From a virus: a stretch of DNA of 22,639 bases. Location of the stretch: positions 1-22,639 of IMG/VR virus record IMGVR_UViG_3300040931_000021. One strand, written 5' to 3'. The position numbers were made by a program, and so were the translations under genes. The first letter of the stretch is position 1. Each line of letters opens with the position of its first letter. The notes under the pieces are model-generated. The model saw only the letters and a program-made list of their open reading frames with translations. It did no database searches and was not told the origin of the DNA. Positions 1 to 6,829 of the stretch are shown here, one piece after another.

Positions 1-179
1 TCGGCACTGTTGTCGCTTACTTGACGGCATGGCAACTTTGGTCGCTGACTCGCTACCCGATGGAAATAGCCTTTGTCGGGTTGAATGTCACGCTCCTCCG
101 TTTTGCCGTCACATGTTTTGTCCCGCCCCTTGCGGGCTTCTTGGCTCACTTGGCAACTACAACAGGCATTTGGCGGTGA
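1..179 (+). CDS. C-terminal end of a membrane protein, permease-like, probably host gene (5' end outside window)
   Basis: The frame starting at base 3 is open from the left edge to a TGA at 177-179 and gives 58 residues. It holds a strongly hydrophobic stretch around residues 25-52 (including FVGLNVTLLRFAV and FVPPLAGFLAHLA) with a Pro-Pro-Leu-Ala-Gly turn, and ends TTTGIWR. The pattern of a Trp/Leu-rich helix, a charged turn, a Gly-Leu, an Arg in the next helix and a final PPLAG helix reminds me of the last two helices of the COG0701-type predicted permeases; this is recall, not a search. It runs opposite to the neighbouring terminase and resembles no phage head or tail gene. A phage holin is a less likely alternative. 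Confidence 0.5.
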   Translation, partial: GTVVAYLTAWQLWSLTRYPMEIAFVGLNVTLLRFAVTCFVPPLAGFLAHLATTTGIWR

Positions 180-323
180 AGGTTGAAGAAAAATAGCCCA
201 AAATCAGCCAAAAACCCGCTGTTTTCCCAACCTTCCTACGCCGTCAACTACATTTCACTGTGTCGCTAAGTTGTGGGGTTGTCAAGGGGAAAATTTAAGG
301 TTTTGCCACGAGTTTGGGGTGAT
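180..323. other. Non-coding gap, candidate phage-chromosome boundary
   Basis: This is 144 bases without a convincing gene, between the stop of the rightward permease-like gene and the stop of the leftward terminase gene. Two 8-base arms, GAAGGTTG (178-185) and CAACCTTC (228-235), form an inverted repeat across the left half with an A-rich interior; there is no compact hairpin with a T run. If the element is an integrated prophage, the attachment core should lie here, but without the right end it cannot be recognised. Confidence 0.3.
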
Positions 324-1733
324 TTAGATTATCGTAATGTCGGCTTTGCTTGGTGAAAACTTAACCGCCTCATAGACCGCCCATAGCAGGGCAAAGACAG
401 TATCGTCGTGTTTGCCTTGCCCCGCCCTAAACTTGCCGCTATTAGTGCGCTCTAATGTGAGCAATTCCTCAATCAGCAATTCATGGCGGGGAATGATAAT
501 CTTTCGTTGCTCAAACGCCAAAATCAGTGCGGGAAACGCTGCAAGTTGGGCTTCTCTCGTTGCGTGCTCTAACTTGGCGGGTAGCCCACGCTGCTTACAC
601 CAAGCATAGAGGTCATAAGCCTGATAGGTTTCCAGCACGACGCTCGTTAGCGAATATTGGCTGGCTACTTGCATAAGCCACGCCTTAATTTCCTCTGCTA
701 CACCTGTAGGAAACACCTTCAAATCCACTACAATCAACCTTTCCCGCCCGCCCTCGGTTAGACAGTTAGCCACGACGCAGCCGACAGACCTATCGCCGTG
801 CTTGCTCATAGGTAGCGCCCTATCAACCGCAGCGGTAAACACGAAGCCCACAATTCTTTCGCCCAACACTTCCTCAATCCGCTCAACGGGCAACGGCAGC
901 GGGTAGTCTCTAACCGCCGCTTCAATCAACTCGGGTCTAAAGACCTTTTCGCCCGCAACGCCCCATTCGTTAAGGTGATACTGCCTAAAGAGAAACTCGG
1001 GCATTTGCTTCCGCCTTTCTTCAAGCCACTCTTTGGTGATAAACGGGTGCTCGTCATAAATCTCAGCGCCGTGATAAACAAACCTTAACCGCTCTTTCTC
1101 GGCTTCACCGTTAACATGCTTCAAATAGAGCCTATGCAACAAATGACCGTGCTCCGACGCCGTAGAAGTTATCAGCACTTTAGCGTCTTCTTTCTCGGTC
1201 TGGCTCATAGCGATTTGCACGACTTCTTCGTCGTCAATCAGCGCCAATTCGTCTATGATTAGCAAGTCAGTCGCAATTCCCGCAACCGCTTCAACCGTGC
1301 AAGGCACAGCCTTAATGACACTACCGTTTCGGAATTCAACCTTATTCTGTGCCAGCGTAGCAACTTCGGCGGTAACTTGGTCGCTAACCCGACAGAATTG
1401 GCGCACATACTTAAAGGTAACGCTACTGGCGTGTTTCTCCGAAGTGCTCAAGACGACGACGGTAGCGCCCATTCGTGCCAGCGCCCAATAGACCGCAACG
1501 ATAGCGCTAAAGATTGACTTACCGACACGCTTAGGCACACAAATGACTACGGTTTTCCAGCGGGGGTCTTCAACCTCACGCAGCCAACGCCGCTGATAGG
1601 GCGTTAACCTTAATTTCTCTTTGCGGTTATGCTCAAACACAAACAAGCAATCCTCGGCGAAATCGGCTATGGAGCGGTAGCGGGAGAAATCAATCTTCGG
1701 GGCTTCAACCTTAATTGAGTGCCTCTTAGCCAT
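324..1733 (-). CDS. terL: Phage terminase large subunit (packaging ATPase and nuclease)
   Basis: 469 residues. It powers DNA translocation into the prohead and cuts the concatemer. ATPase half: Walker A VPKRVGKS (66-73), Walker B LLIIDE (157-162) and coupling motif ITSTAS (188-193). Nuclease half, RNase H-like: Asp304 in AAVDRA, Glu368 in VVLETY and Asp443-Asp444 in GKHDD supply the three expected acidic clusters. Length is normal for the family. The ATG at 1733 is preferred because a GGGGTGAGG SD precedes it; an in-frame GTG at 1742 lies inside that SD. It follows the small membrane gene by 5 bases. Unusually, it runs opposite to the portal gene, and no small terminase subunit was recognised beside it. 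Confidence 0.95.
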   Translation of the reverse strand: MAKRHSIKVEAPKIDFSRYRSIADFAEDCLFVFEHNRKEKLRLTPYQRRWLREVEDPRWKTVVICVPKRVGKSIFSAIVAVYWALARMGATVVVLSTSEKHASSVTFKYVRQFCRVSDQVTAEVATLAQNKVEFRNGSVIKAVPCTVEAVAGIATDLLIIDELALIDDEEVVQIAMSQTEKEDAKVLITSTASEHGHLLHRLYLKHVNGEAEKERLRFVYHGAEIYDEHPFITKEWLEERRKQMPEFLFRQYHLNEWGVAGEKVFRPELIEAAVRDYPLPLPVERIEEVLGERIVGFVFTAAVDRALPMSKHGDRSVGCVVANCLTEGGRERLIVVDLKVFPTGVAEEIKAWLMQVASQYSLTSVVLETYQAYDLYAWCKQRGLPAKLEHATREAQLAAFPALILAFEQRKIIIPRHELLIEELLTLERTNSGKFRAGQGKHDDTVFALLWAVYEAVKFSPSKADITII

Positions 1734-1738
1734 ATCCC

Positions 1739-1966
1739 TCACCCCTCATTCCTATTCCCTACACCCTCGTTACCCTTGCCCATTTTCTCAACCTTAATGT
1801 TTCCAACCTGTAGAAACCGAAGTGGCGACGGGGCTAACAGTGCGATAGCAGCAATAGTCGCCGAGAGCGCCACGCCGTCTATGCCTTTCCACAAGGCTAT
1901 CGCTTCAAGCACAACGATAGCGGTAATTGCATAAATCAGCACAAACAATTTCGCACGCTCGCTCAT
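1739..1966 (-). CDS. Small membrane protein of unknown role
   Basis: 75 residues starting MSERAK. Two hydrophobic segments, about residues 8-25 (LFVLIYAITAIVVLEAIAL) and 30-45 (VALSATIAAIALLA), are separated by a short WKGIDG turn and followed by a basic, Gly-rich, probably cytoplasmic tail. The start at 1966 is set by GGTGATAG six bases upstream; a longer reading would begin at 2020 inside the portal ribosome site. It is co-transcribed with, and just upstream of, the terminase. Small two-helix proteins are common near phage packaging or lysis genes; a holin role is possible but nothing proves it. Confidence 0.7.
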   Translation of the reverse strand: MSERAKLFVLIYAITAIVVLEAIALWKGIDGVALSATIAAIALLAPSPLRFLQVGNIKVEKMGKGNEGVGNRNEG

Positions 1967-1972
1967 TTGACT

Positions 1973-2014
1973 ATCACCAACCTCACTTAGCGGGGCGCAA
2001 GTGTTGTTGGTGAT
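1973..2014. promoter_or_regulatory. Back-to-back ribosome binding sites forming an inverted repeat
   Basis: The two divergent genes start only 52 bases apart (1966 leftward, 2019 rightward). Their SD regions mirror each other: ATCACCAAC (1973-1981) and GTTGGTGAT (2006-2014) are perfect complements, and each has an AAGTG farther out. Nearly all of the gap is thus used by translation signals, leaving no room for two separate promoters within it. Confidence 0.55.
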
Positions 2015-2018
2015 TGGC

Positions 2019-3947
2019 ATGTTGAAGAAACTGCGTGAGTTAGTGCGAAAGTGGCTTTACCGAGACGCTGCGGGGGATATTTACCTCTTTGACACCGACA
2101 CGCCTAAGTCTCCATTAGCCGACATTATCCGCAACCCTATCGTGCGGGCTGCCTTAAGTCGCATTAGCAACTCAGCCGCTTCCGTGCCCTTGCTCGTTTA
2201 CAACGGCGAGTTTGAGTTAAGCGAAGACGACCCAAACTTCGGGCACTTAGCCAAATCCGTCGCCGTCGGAATTAGCAACAACGACTTTACCGCTACCGCC
2301 GCAACCGACCTAATTGTCTTCGGCAACTCCTACTGGCTCATCCGCAAGGTCGGGCGACGCTATCTCGGGCTTGATTACATTCACCCGAGCCACATTAGTT
2401 TCAGCGTTGACGGCAAAGAAGCACAAATCATGACCGCCGACCGAGTTATCAACATATCGGTTGAAGACTTAGTGCACTTCAAACTACCCGACCCGACCGA
2501 CCCTAAAGCACAAGGCTTATCGCTCCTTTACTCAATCCAAAACGCCGTAACCTTAATTAACGAATGCGACCGCCTGTTAGCCGAGTATCTCTTTCACGGC
2601 GCACAGCCCTTAACTATCCTAATCACTAAGTCTTCATTGCCCGAAACGACCAAACAGCGCATAATTGAGCGCATTCAAAGTAGGCACGGGCGAGGTCAAC
2701 GCTTCAAGTGGCTACTCCTTGAAGGCTCGGATTACGAGACCAAGACGATAGACACTTCCTTTAAGGCTGGCGACTTAGTTGAAATGCGCCGAATTCTGCG
2801 AGAGGAAATCTTAGCCTGCCTTAATGTGCCGCCTGCCGTCGTCGGGATTTACGAGTATGCCAACTACGCTAACGCTCGGGAGCAAACCAAGATTTTCTGG
2901 CGTGAGACAATAATCCCGCTACTTAGGCTGATTGAGGAAACCTTAAACACGCAATTTTTCCCGAAGGTCAACCCGCAACTTTGGTGCGCCTACGACCTCA
3001 GCCTCGTTGAAGCGCTCAAAGAGAATATCGCCGAAGTTGCTAACTCGTTGGGCAATCTCGTTGACCGAGGCATTATCACAATCAACGAAGCCCGTGAAGT
3101 GTTAGGCTTCCAAGACCCGCTTTCGTGGGGCGACGCTTGGTGGGGCAACCTCAATATCGTGCCTATCGCCCAACAAAAGCCACAGCAAACTAAGTCGGGC
3201 GACGAATTGATTGTCGTCACCAAGCGAATTCCCCGCACATACAGAGAAATGTGGCTCAAGTTTCTGCGGTTGCACGATAGGTATGAGCGCCATGTGCGGG
3301 AAGCAATCAAAGACTATGCACAAGACCTGCGCCGCCGCCTTAAATCCGACCTTAACGCCTACTTCCGCAAAGACATAACCGACTTTCTCTTTAACCTTGA
3401 CGAAGAAGCCGAAGAATTAGCAAAAATCTTGCTGCCCGCCTTAGAAGACATTCTCCGAGACACGCCTAAGGCGTTTGGCGTTGAAGTAGACCCGCTGATT
3501 TACGACGCTAAGGTTAAGGCACGCTTAATGACCTTCAAGCGCCGAATTCGCTGGATTACCGAAGCGACATGGGAGCAACTTAGGCAAAAACTTGGCGACG
3601 CTCTGGCGGAAGGTGGCGGTTGGAGCGACCTAATTGGTGCGGTTGAAGAAGTGCTCGGAGACCTTGAAACTTGGCGTGCCGAAAGGATTGCCCGCACGGA
3701 AACGACCGCAGCGCTCAACATGGGCTATGAGGAAAGCCTTAAAGCCACAGGCGTTAGGCGTAAAATGTGGGTTACCGCCCACGACGAAAGAGTGAGAGAG
3801 AGCCACCAACAAATGGAAGGCGTCGTTGTTGACTTAGACGACTATTTTGTACTACCTTCGGGCATTAGGCTTCGTTTCCCGTGCGACCCCGAGGGGCAAC
3901 CCGAAGAAGTTATTAATTGCCGTTGCACTATAGTGCCTGTAGACTAA
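2019..3947 (+). CDS. Portal protein fused to a MuF-like minor head domain
   Basis: 642 residues. The first ~390 match HK97-type portals: the ring through which DNA enters and onto which the tail docks; clues are the N-terminal KKLRELVRKWL, IGNPVVRA-like NPIVRAALSRIS, FGNSYWLI, and the stem region ending LNVPPAVVGIYEY...AREQTKIFW. The last ~120 match the SPP1 gp7/MuF minor head family: ARTETTAALNMGYEES (about 558-573), KMWVTAHDERVRESHQQMEG, and the terminal INCRCTI. MuF is usually a separate gene downstream of the portal; here both are one frame. The ATG at 2019 has GGTGAT five bases upstream and the CGCAAGTG motif at 1996-2003; a GTG at 2001 lies in that leader. First gene of the rightward block. 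Confidence 0.93.
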   Translation: MLKKLRELVRKWLYRDAAGDIYLFDTDTPKSPLADIIRNPIVRAALSRISNSAASVPLLVYNGEFELSEDDPNFGHLAKSVAVGISNNDFTATAATDLIVFGNSYWLIRKVGRRYLGLDYIHPSHISFSVDGKEAQIMTADRVINISVEDLVHFKLPDPTDPKAQGLSLLYSIQNAVTLINECDRLLAEYLFHGAQPLTILITKSSLPETTKQRIIERIQSRHGRGQRFKWLLLEGSDYETKTIDTSFKAGDLVEMRRILREEILACLNVPPAVVGIYEYANYANAREQTKIFWRETIIPLLRLIEETLNTQFFPKVNPQLWCAYDLSLVEALKENIAEVANSLGNLVDRGIITINEAREVLGFQDPLSWGDAWWGNLNIVPIAQQKPQQTKSGDELIVVTKRIPRTYREMWLKFLRLHDRYERHVREAIKDYAQDLRRRLKSDLNAYFRKDITDFLFNLDEEAEELAKILLPALEDILRDTPKAFGVEVDPLIYDAKVKARLMTFKRRIRWITEATWEQLRQKLGDALAEGGGWSDLIGAVEEVLGDLETWRAERIARTETTAALNMGYEESLKATGVRRKMWVTAHDERVRESHQQMEGVVVDLDDYFVLPSGIRLRFPCDPEGQPEEVINCRCTIVPVD

Positions 3948-4029
3948 GGTGGGGGCGACGCAGTGTTGACGGCGCTTAAGCCCAAAGTGGCTGGCGTCGT
4001 AAGCGGGTGCAACTCCCGCCGCCTCCACC
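3948..4029 (+). ncRNA. tRNA-sized, tmRNA-like structured element between portal and protease genes
   Basis: 3951-3957 GGGGGCG pairs with 4020-4026 CGCCTCC over 7 bp; the third pair is G:U, the alanine-tRNA and tmRNA identity feature, and A4027 sits at the discriminator position. A T arm lies directly inside: GCGGG (4003-4007), loop TGCAACT, CCCGC (4015-4019), differing from the usual TTCAACT by one base. After the acceptor strand comes GTGTTGACGG, close to the TTCGACGG D-loop of tmRNA. The span is 76 nt, but I find no D or anticodon stem; instead GACGC (3957-3961) can pair with GCGTC (3994-3998). No CCA is encoded (ACCT), and GGT/ACC extends the stem to 10 bp. It could be a mini tmRNA-like RNA, an mRNA processing site or a relic. 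Confidence 0.45.
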
Positions 4030-4056
4030 TTTCGCAAGTGACATTGGTGAGCGGTA

Positions 4057-5022
4057 ATGAAAGACATGCTCTACCTTGTCACAAAGCAGATTGAGAGCGA
4101 TAGCGGCGGGGAAATCTATTCAGGCATAGCCACGACGGCGGTTAAAGATAGGCTTAACGAAATCGTAAATCCGAAGGGCTGCATTAACCTTAATGACTAC
4201 CTTGCTAACCCCATACTTCTTTGGCAACACGACCCCAACCGCCCTATCGGTAAAGTTATCAATGTTGAAGTCTCCGACGACGCAATTAAGGTTGACTTCG
4301 TTTTTGCTTCTACGCAGTTTGCGCAGGAAATCAAACAACTCGTAGACGAAGGCATTGTGCGGGGTCTTAGCATAGGCTTCATTCCCCGCAGAATTGAAGG
4401 TAACACCTATGCGGAATGGGAGTGGATTGAGACTTCGGTTGTGACGCTCCCAGCCAACCCGCAAGCATTAATTCAAAAGGAGGGCGATAGCGACATGGAG
4501 TTAGTGAAGAAAGGCATTGTGCCTGACGACGACGCTGAGTTTCCGCTTTACGAGGATTTTGAGCGGGAGTGGGATGCTGACGAAAGCGAAAAGCGTTGGC
4601 GTGAGCATGTTGGCGTAGAAACTAACGAGGATTTGCAAGACAAGGAAAAGCAGCGCAAGTATGCCAAACGCTTCTTTTGGGCTGACGACGAAAGACTTGA
4701 TAACTTCGGCGCTTACAAACTCCCGCATGTTGATGTGATTGACGGAAAGCCCTACGCTATTTGGCGGGGCGTCGTCGCTGCTATGGCGGCGCTCTTAGGT
4801 GCTCGTGGCGGGGTTGATATCCCCGAAGAAGACCGAGAAAAGGTCTATCGGGCGATTGTTAAGTATTATCGCAAGGCGGATAAAGAGCCGCCCGAGTTTC
4901 GCAGTTACACGCCTGAGGAATTGGCGTGGCTTGAAGCGTGTGAGTGGGAAAATCCAATCGCCTACATTCGCAAGTCGCTTGAGCAATTGCGCCGAGAGTT
5001 AGAAAAGGCGCTTTGCAAGTGA
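4057..5022 (+). CDS. HK97-type prohead protease with extra C-terminal domain
   Basis: 321 residues. Residues 1-140 are the S78-type prohead protease that trims capsid delta domains: His58 in LLWQHDPNRPIG, Ser105 in RGLSIGF, and WIETSVVTLPANPQA (123-137) are the usual catalytic and core blocks. Residues ~160-290 form a second domain: WDADESEKRW, FFWAD, YKLPHVDVIDGKP, and AMAALLGARGGVDIP followed by YRAIVKYY, seen by me only as an appendage to phage head proteins and of unknown job. An internal start at 4495 can express it alone (see separate entry). SD GGTGAG precedes ATG 4057; the CGCAAGTG motif is at 4033-4040. Located between the portal and capsid genes as expected. Confidence 0.9.
   Translation: MKDMLYLVTKQIESDSGGEIYSGIATTAVKDRLNEIVNPKGCINLNDYLANPILLWQHDPNRPIGKVINVEVSDDAIKVDFVFASTQFAQEIKQLVDEGIVRGLSIGFIPRRIEGNTYAEWEWIETSVVTLPANPQALIQKEGDSDMELVKKGIVPDDDAEFPLYEDFEREWDADESEKRWREHVGVETNEDLQDKEKQRKYAKRFFWADDERLDNFGAYKLPHVDVIDGKPYAIWRGVVAAMAALLGARGGVDIPEEDREKVYRAIVKYYRKADKEPPEFRSYTPEELAWLEACEWENPIAYIRKSLEQLRRELEKALCK
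4495..5022 (+). CDS. Predicted nested C-terminal protein from internal start in the protease gene
   Basis: An in-frame ATG (codon 147) would give 175 residues beginning MELVKKGIVPDDDAEFPLYE. The upstream AAAAGGAGGGCGATAG (4475-4490) is an exceptional SD and matches base for base the one before the unrelated gene starting at 21715 on the other strand, apart from two extra bases before the ATG. Inside a protease frame such a site is not expected by chance. In lambda, protease gene C contains the scaffold gene Nu3 in the same arrangement, so a scaffold-like or capsid-associated role is a reasonable inference. The product is rich in charged residues but also has a compact YKLP...LLGARGG core, unlike a pure coiled-coil scaffold. 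Confidence 0.55.
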   Translation: MELVKKGIVPDDDAEFPLYEDFEREWDADESEKRWREHVGVETNEDLQDKEKQRKYAKRFFWADDERLDNFGAYKLPHVDVIDGKPYAIWRGVVAAMAALLGARGGVDIPEEDREKVYRAIVKYYRKADKEPPEFRSYTPEELAWLEACEWENPIAYIRKSLEQLRRELEKALCK

Positions 5023-5035
5023 ATTAGGAGGTGCT

Positions 5036-6220
5036 ATGCAAATGAAAGAAGTCTTGCAGGAAGTTGAAAAGACGCTTAATGTCGTTTCTAACATTGCAGA
5101 CAAGGTTGCAGCGACCGAGCGCTTAGTCAAAGCGCTTGAGGAAAGGGTCGCTAATGTTGAGGAAGTGCTCTCAAAGGGCGTTAGCGCCCGAGCCCGCATT
5201 GAGGTTGAAGGTAAGACCGCACAGGAAAGGTTTGAAAACTTCCTTTTGATGCGGGCGACCGACGACCAAATCGCTAAGTGGCAAGACCTTGCTGACGCCT
5301 ACACTGTCTTTGCTTCAATCCGCAGGTTGCGCAACTTGCCCACAGAGGGCTGGCTGGAGCGCCGCTTCGTTGAAGTCACTAAGGCGGTCACTGGCAGCGA
5401 CCTTGTTAACTACATTCCCACTACTTTCTCCAACCGAGTGTTGCAACTCATTCGCTTGCAGCCGAGCCTTGCCCAATTGTTGCCCCAAGTTGACATGCCG
5501 AGCCAAACCTACAAAATCCCTCTGTCTATCTCGGGCATTAGCGTTGTTTATGTTGCGCCCGCAACTGCAATCACGCTCAGCAACGCTTCCGCTCAGGGCT
5601 TGACGCTTGACGCTAAGAAGTTGGCTGCGGGCGTTGAAGTCGCCGACGAAGTTACCGAGGATAGCATTGTGGCGATTATGCCCGAATTCCAAGCCGCCCT
5701 TGCGCAAGCCTTTGCTGAGGCGTTGGAGAATGCTATCCTGAATGGCGACACTTCCAGCACAGACCCGCTGCTTAAGGTTTGGAATGGGATTTTGAAGGGC
5801 GCACATTCGCATGATATTGGCACTTTCGCAGCGCAACACATTCAGCAAGCGTGCGCTCTGATGGGCAAGTTGGGCGTTAACCCCAACGAGGTCGTCGTTG
5901 TCGTCAATCCCGCTAAGTTTGCCGAAATGGTCGGTTGGGCTGAGGTTAGCACGGTTGACAAGTATGGCGCTCAAGCGACTATCCTGACGGGTGAGTTGGC
6001 TAAGGTTTACGGTAAGCCCGTTGTCGTGAGCGCCTTCGTGCCCGCCGAAGTGCACGCCTTAGTCTTCAACCGCCGAGCATTCCTGCTTGGCGTTAGGCGT
6101 GGCTTGCGGGTTGAAACGCAACGGGATATCGTCAAGCAGACCGATATCCTCGTCACCACCATGCGAGCCGACTTCATCGGAGTGCCTTACGAGGAGCACA
6201 AGGCAGTGAAGATTGTTTAA
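5036..6220 (+). CDS. Major capsid protein, HK97 fold
   Basis: 394 residues. Residues 1-65 are a heptad-like helical delta region (EVLQEVEKTLNVVSNIADKV, ATERLVKALEERVANVEE), the part that HK97-type proheads remove by proteolysis. The remainder shows the HK97 capsid layout: a VNYIPTTFSNRVLQLIRLQP stretch, an EVADEVTEDSIVAIMPEF spine-helix region, WNGIL, the VNPNEVVVVVNPAKF-type strand and the ending FIGVPYEEHKAVKIV. A very strong AGGAGGT lies 5 bases before ATG 5036, fitting a highly expressed virion protein. It directly follows the protease (13-base gap), and a terminator-like hairpin follows at 6298. Confidence 0.92.
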   Translation: MQMKEVLQEVEKTLNVVSNIADKVAATERLVKALEERVANVEEVLSKGVSARARIEVEGKTAQERFENFLLMRATDDQIAKWQDLADAYTVFASIRRLRNLPTEGWLERRFVEVTKAVTGSDLVNYIPTTFSNRVLQLIRLQPSLAQLLPQVDMPSQTYKIPLSISGISVVYVAPATAITLSNASAQGLTLDAKKLAAGVEVADEVTEDSIVAIMPEFQAALAQAFAEALENAILNGDTSSTDPLLKVWNGILKGAHSHDIGTFAAQHIQQACALMGKLGVNPNEVVVVVNPAKFAEMVGWAEVSTVDKYGAQATILTGELAKVYGKPVVVSAFVPAEVHALVFNRRAFLLGVRRGLRVETQRDIVKQTDILVTTMRADFIGVPYEEHKAVKIV

Positions 6221-6250
6221 TGCCTGCGGGGGCTATAGTGAGGAGAAAGG

Positions 6251-6268
6251 ATGAAGTCAGCACGCTAA
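6251..6268 (+). other. Five-codon mini-ORF with a good ribosome site after the capsid gene
   Basis: AGGAGAAAGG directly precedes ATG 6251, and the frame reads M-K-S-A-R then TAA. Right after the stop comes TAAGGTAGCAAGGTAGAC, which resembles the stop-plus-leader junction between the helicase and the next gene near 21740 but has no start codon where one would be expected. It may be a leader peptide or the scar of a lost gene. The surrounding gap (6221-6373) contains no other gene. Confidence 0.3.
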
Positions 6269-6297
6269 GGTAGCAAGGTAGACAGCGACCGCAGGGG

Positions 6298-6316
6298 CGG
6301 GGTCTAACCGACCCCG
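6298..6316 (+). terminator. Terminator-like hairpin after the capsid gene
   Basis: CGGGGTC (6298-6304), loop TAACC and GACCCCG (6310-6316) form a perfect 7-bp GC-rich stem, followed by a T-rich run (TCTCTGCTTTTACTTTTG). This is the best intrinsic terminator candidate in the window. Placed just after the capsid gene, it could make partial termination so that capsid transcripts exceed those for the downstream low-copy joining proteins. A farther inverted repeat, CCTGCGG (6223-6229) with CCGCAGG (6289-6295), could fold the rest of the gap. Confidence 0.6.
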
Positions 6317-6373
6317 TCTCTGCTTTTACTTTTGTAGCCCGAAGCGGGTAGCAAGTGAGTGTGGTGAGGCTCG

Positions 6374-6829
6374 ATGGGCATCAAAACCTACCTTAAGTAT
6401 GCCGTCGCCAAGTTGAAGGGCAACAAAGAGGAAGTGCTCCGAGCCGTTGCCGACTTAGTTTTCAAGGGCTCAATCAAGCAAGCGATGCTGCTTAACTTCA
6501 ACCTTTACGCCATCAACGCTAAGGTGCACATCCTCAACTGCGTTATTGCCAAGCGCCCGTTTCCGCCTGCGGGCGTCAAGCATTTGCTCACAACTTGGGG
6601 TCACGCCTTCTTTTGCTTCTACTCGGTCAACAACGCTGTCAAGTTGCCCGAGCCCACGCACATTCTCTTAGCCCGCCAGTTTGTGATTTCAAACGAAGTC
6701 GAGGTCAATGTCTACCTTTGCGTTGCGCCGAAGGAAGTTTACGAGGCATTCAAGGCGCAAGTTAGCGACGGGTTTGACGAGTTTGAAGACTTAGTCGAGC
6801 GAATTAAGCGTGAGGTGAGGCAGCGATGA
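6374..6829 (+). CDS. Head-region hypothetical protein
   Basis: 151 residues, not recognised. It starts MGIKTYLKYAVAKLKG with a basic amphipathic helix, has a hydrophobic middle with AGVKHLLTTWGHAFFCFYSV and HILLARQFVISNEVEVNVYLCV, and ends in a charged helix (DEFEDLVERIKREVRQR). No signal peptide or clear membrane helix. GGTGAGG lies 6 bases before ATG 6374, with GCAAGTG at 6351-6357. It overlaps the next gene by ATGA. Its position between the capsid and head-tail adaptor suggests a capsid decoration or joining role, but nothing in the sequence fixes this. Confidence 0.75.
   Translation: MGIKTYLKYAVAKLKGNKEEVLRAVADLVFKGSIKQAMLLNFNLYAINAKVHILNCVIAKRPFPPAGVKHLLTTWGHAFFCFYSVNNAVKLPEPTHILLARQFVISNEVEVNVYLCVAPKEVYEAFKAQVSDGFDEFEDLVERIKREVRQR

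Noticed and set aside
1739-1966. Small gene beside large terminase taken as the small terminase subunit
   Set aside because: It has two hydrophobic helices and no helix-turn-helix DNA-binding region, so it does not look like a small terminase.
3948-4029. Reading the tRNA-like element as an attP site or as an ordinary tRNA gene
   Set aside because: An attP is expected beside an integrase, not between portal and protease, and no D or anticodon arm can be drawn, so neither label is justified.
5315-6055. Long open frame (246 codons) on the minus strand across the capsid gene
   Set aside because: It is antisense to a well-supported capsid gene, has no ribosome site and gives a protein without recognisable features; codon bias of the capsid gene explains it.
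6262-6276. CTAAGGTAGC resembles the conserved 23S rRNA segment cut by I-CeuI
   Set aside because: Only about ten bases match, and the same string near 21740 is explained by a TAA stop followed by the leader GGTAGCAA.
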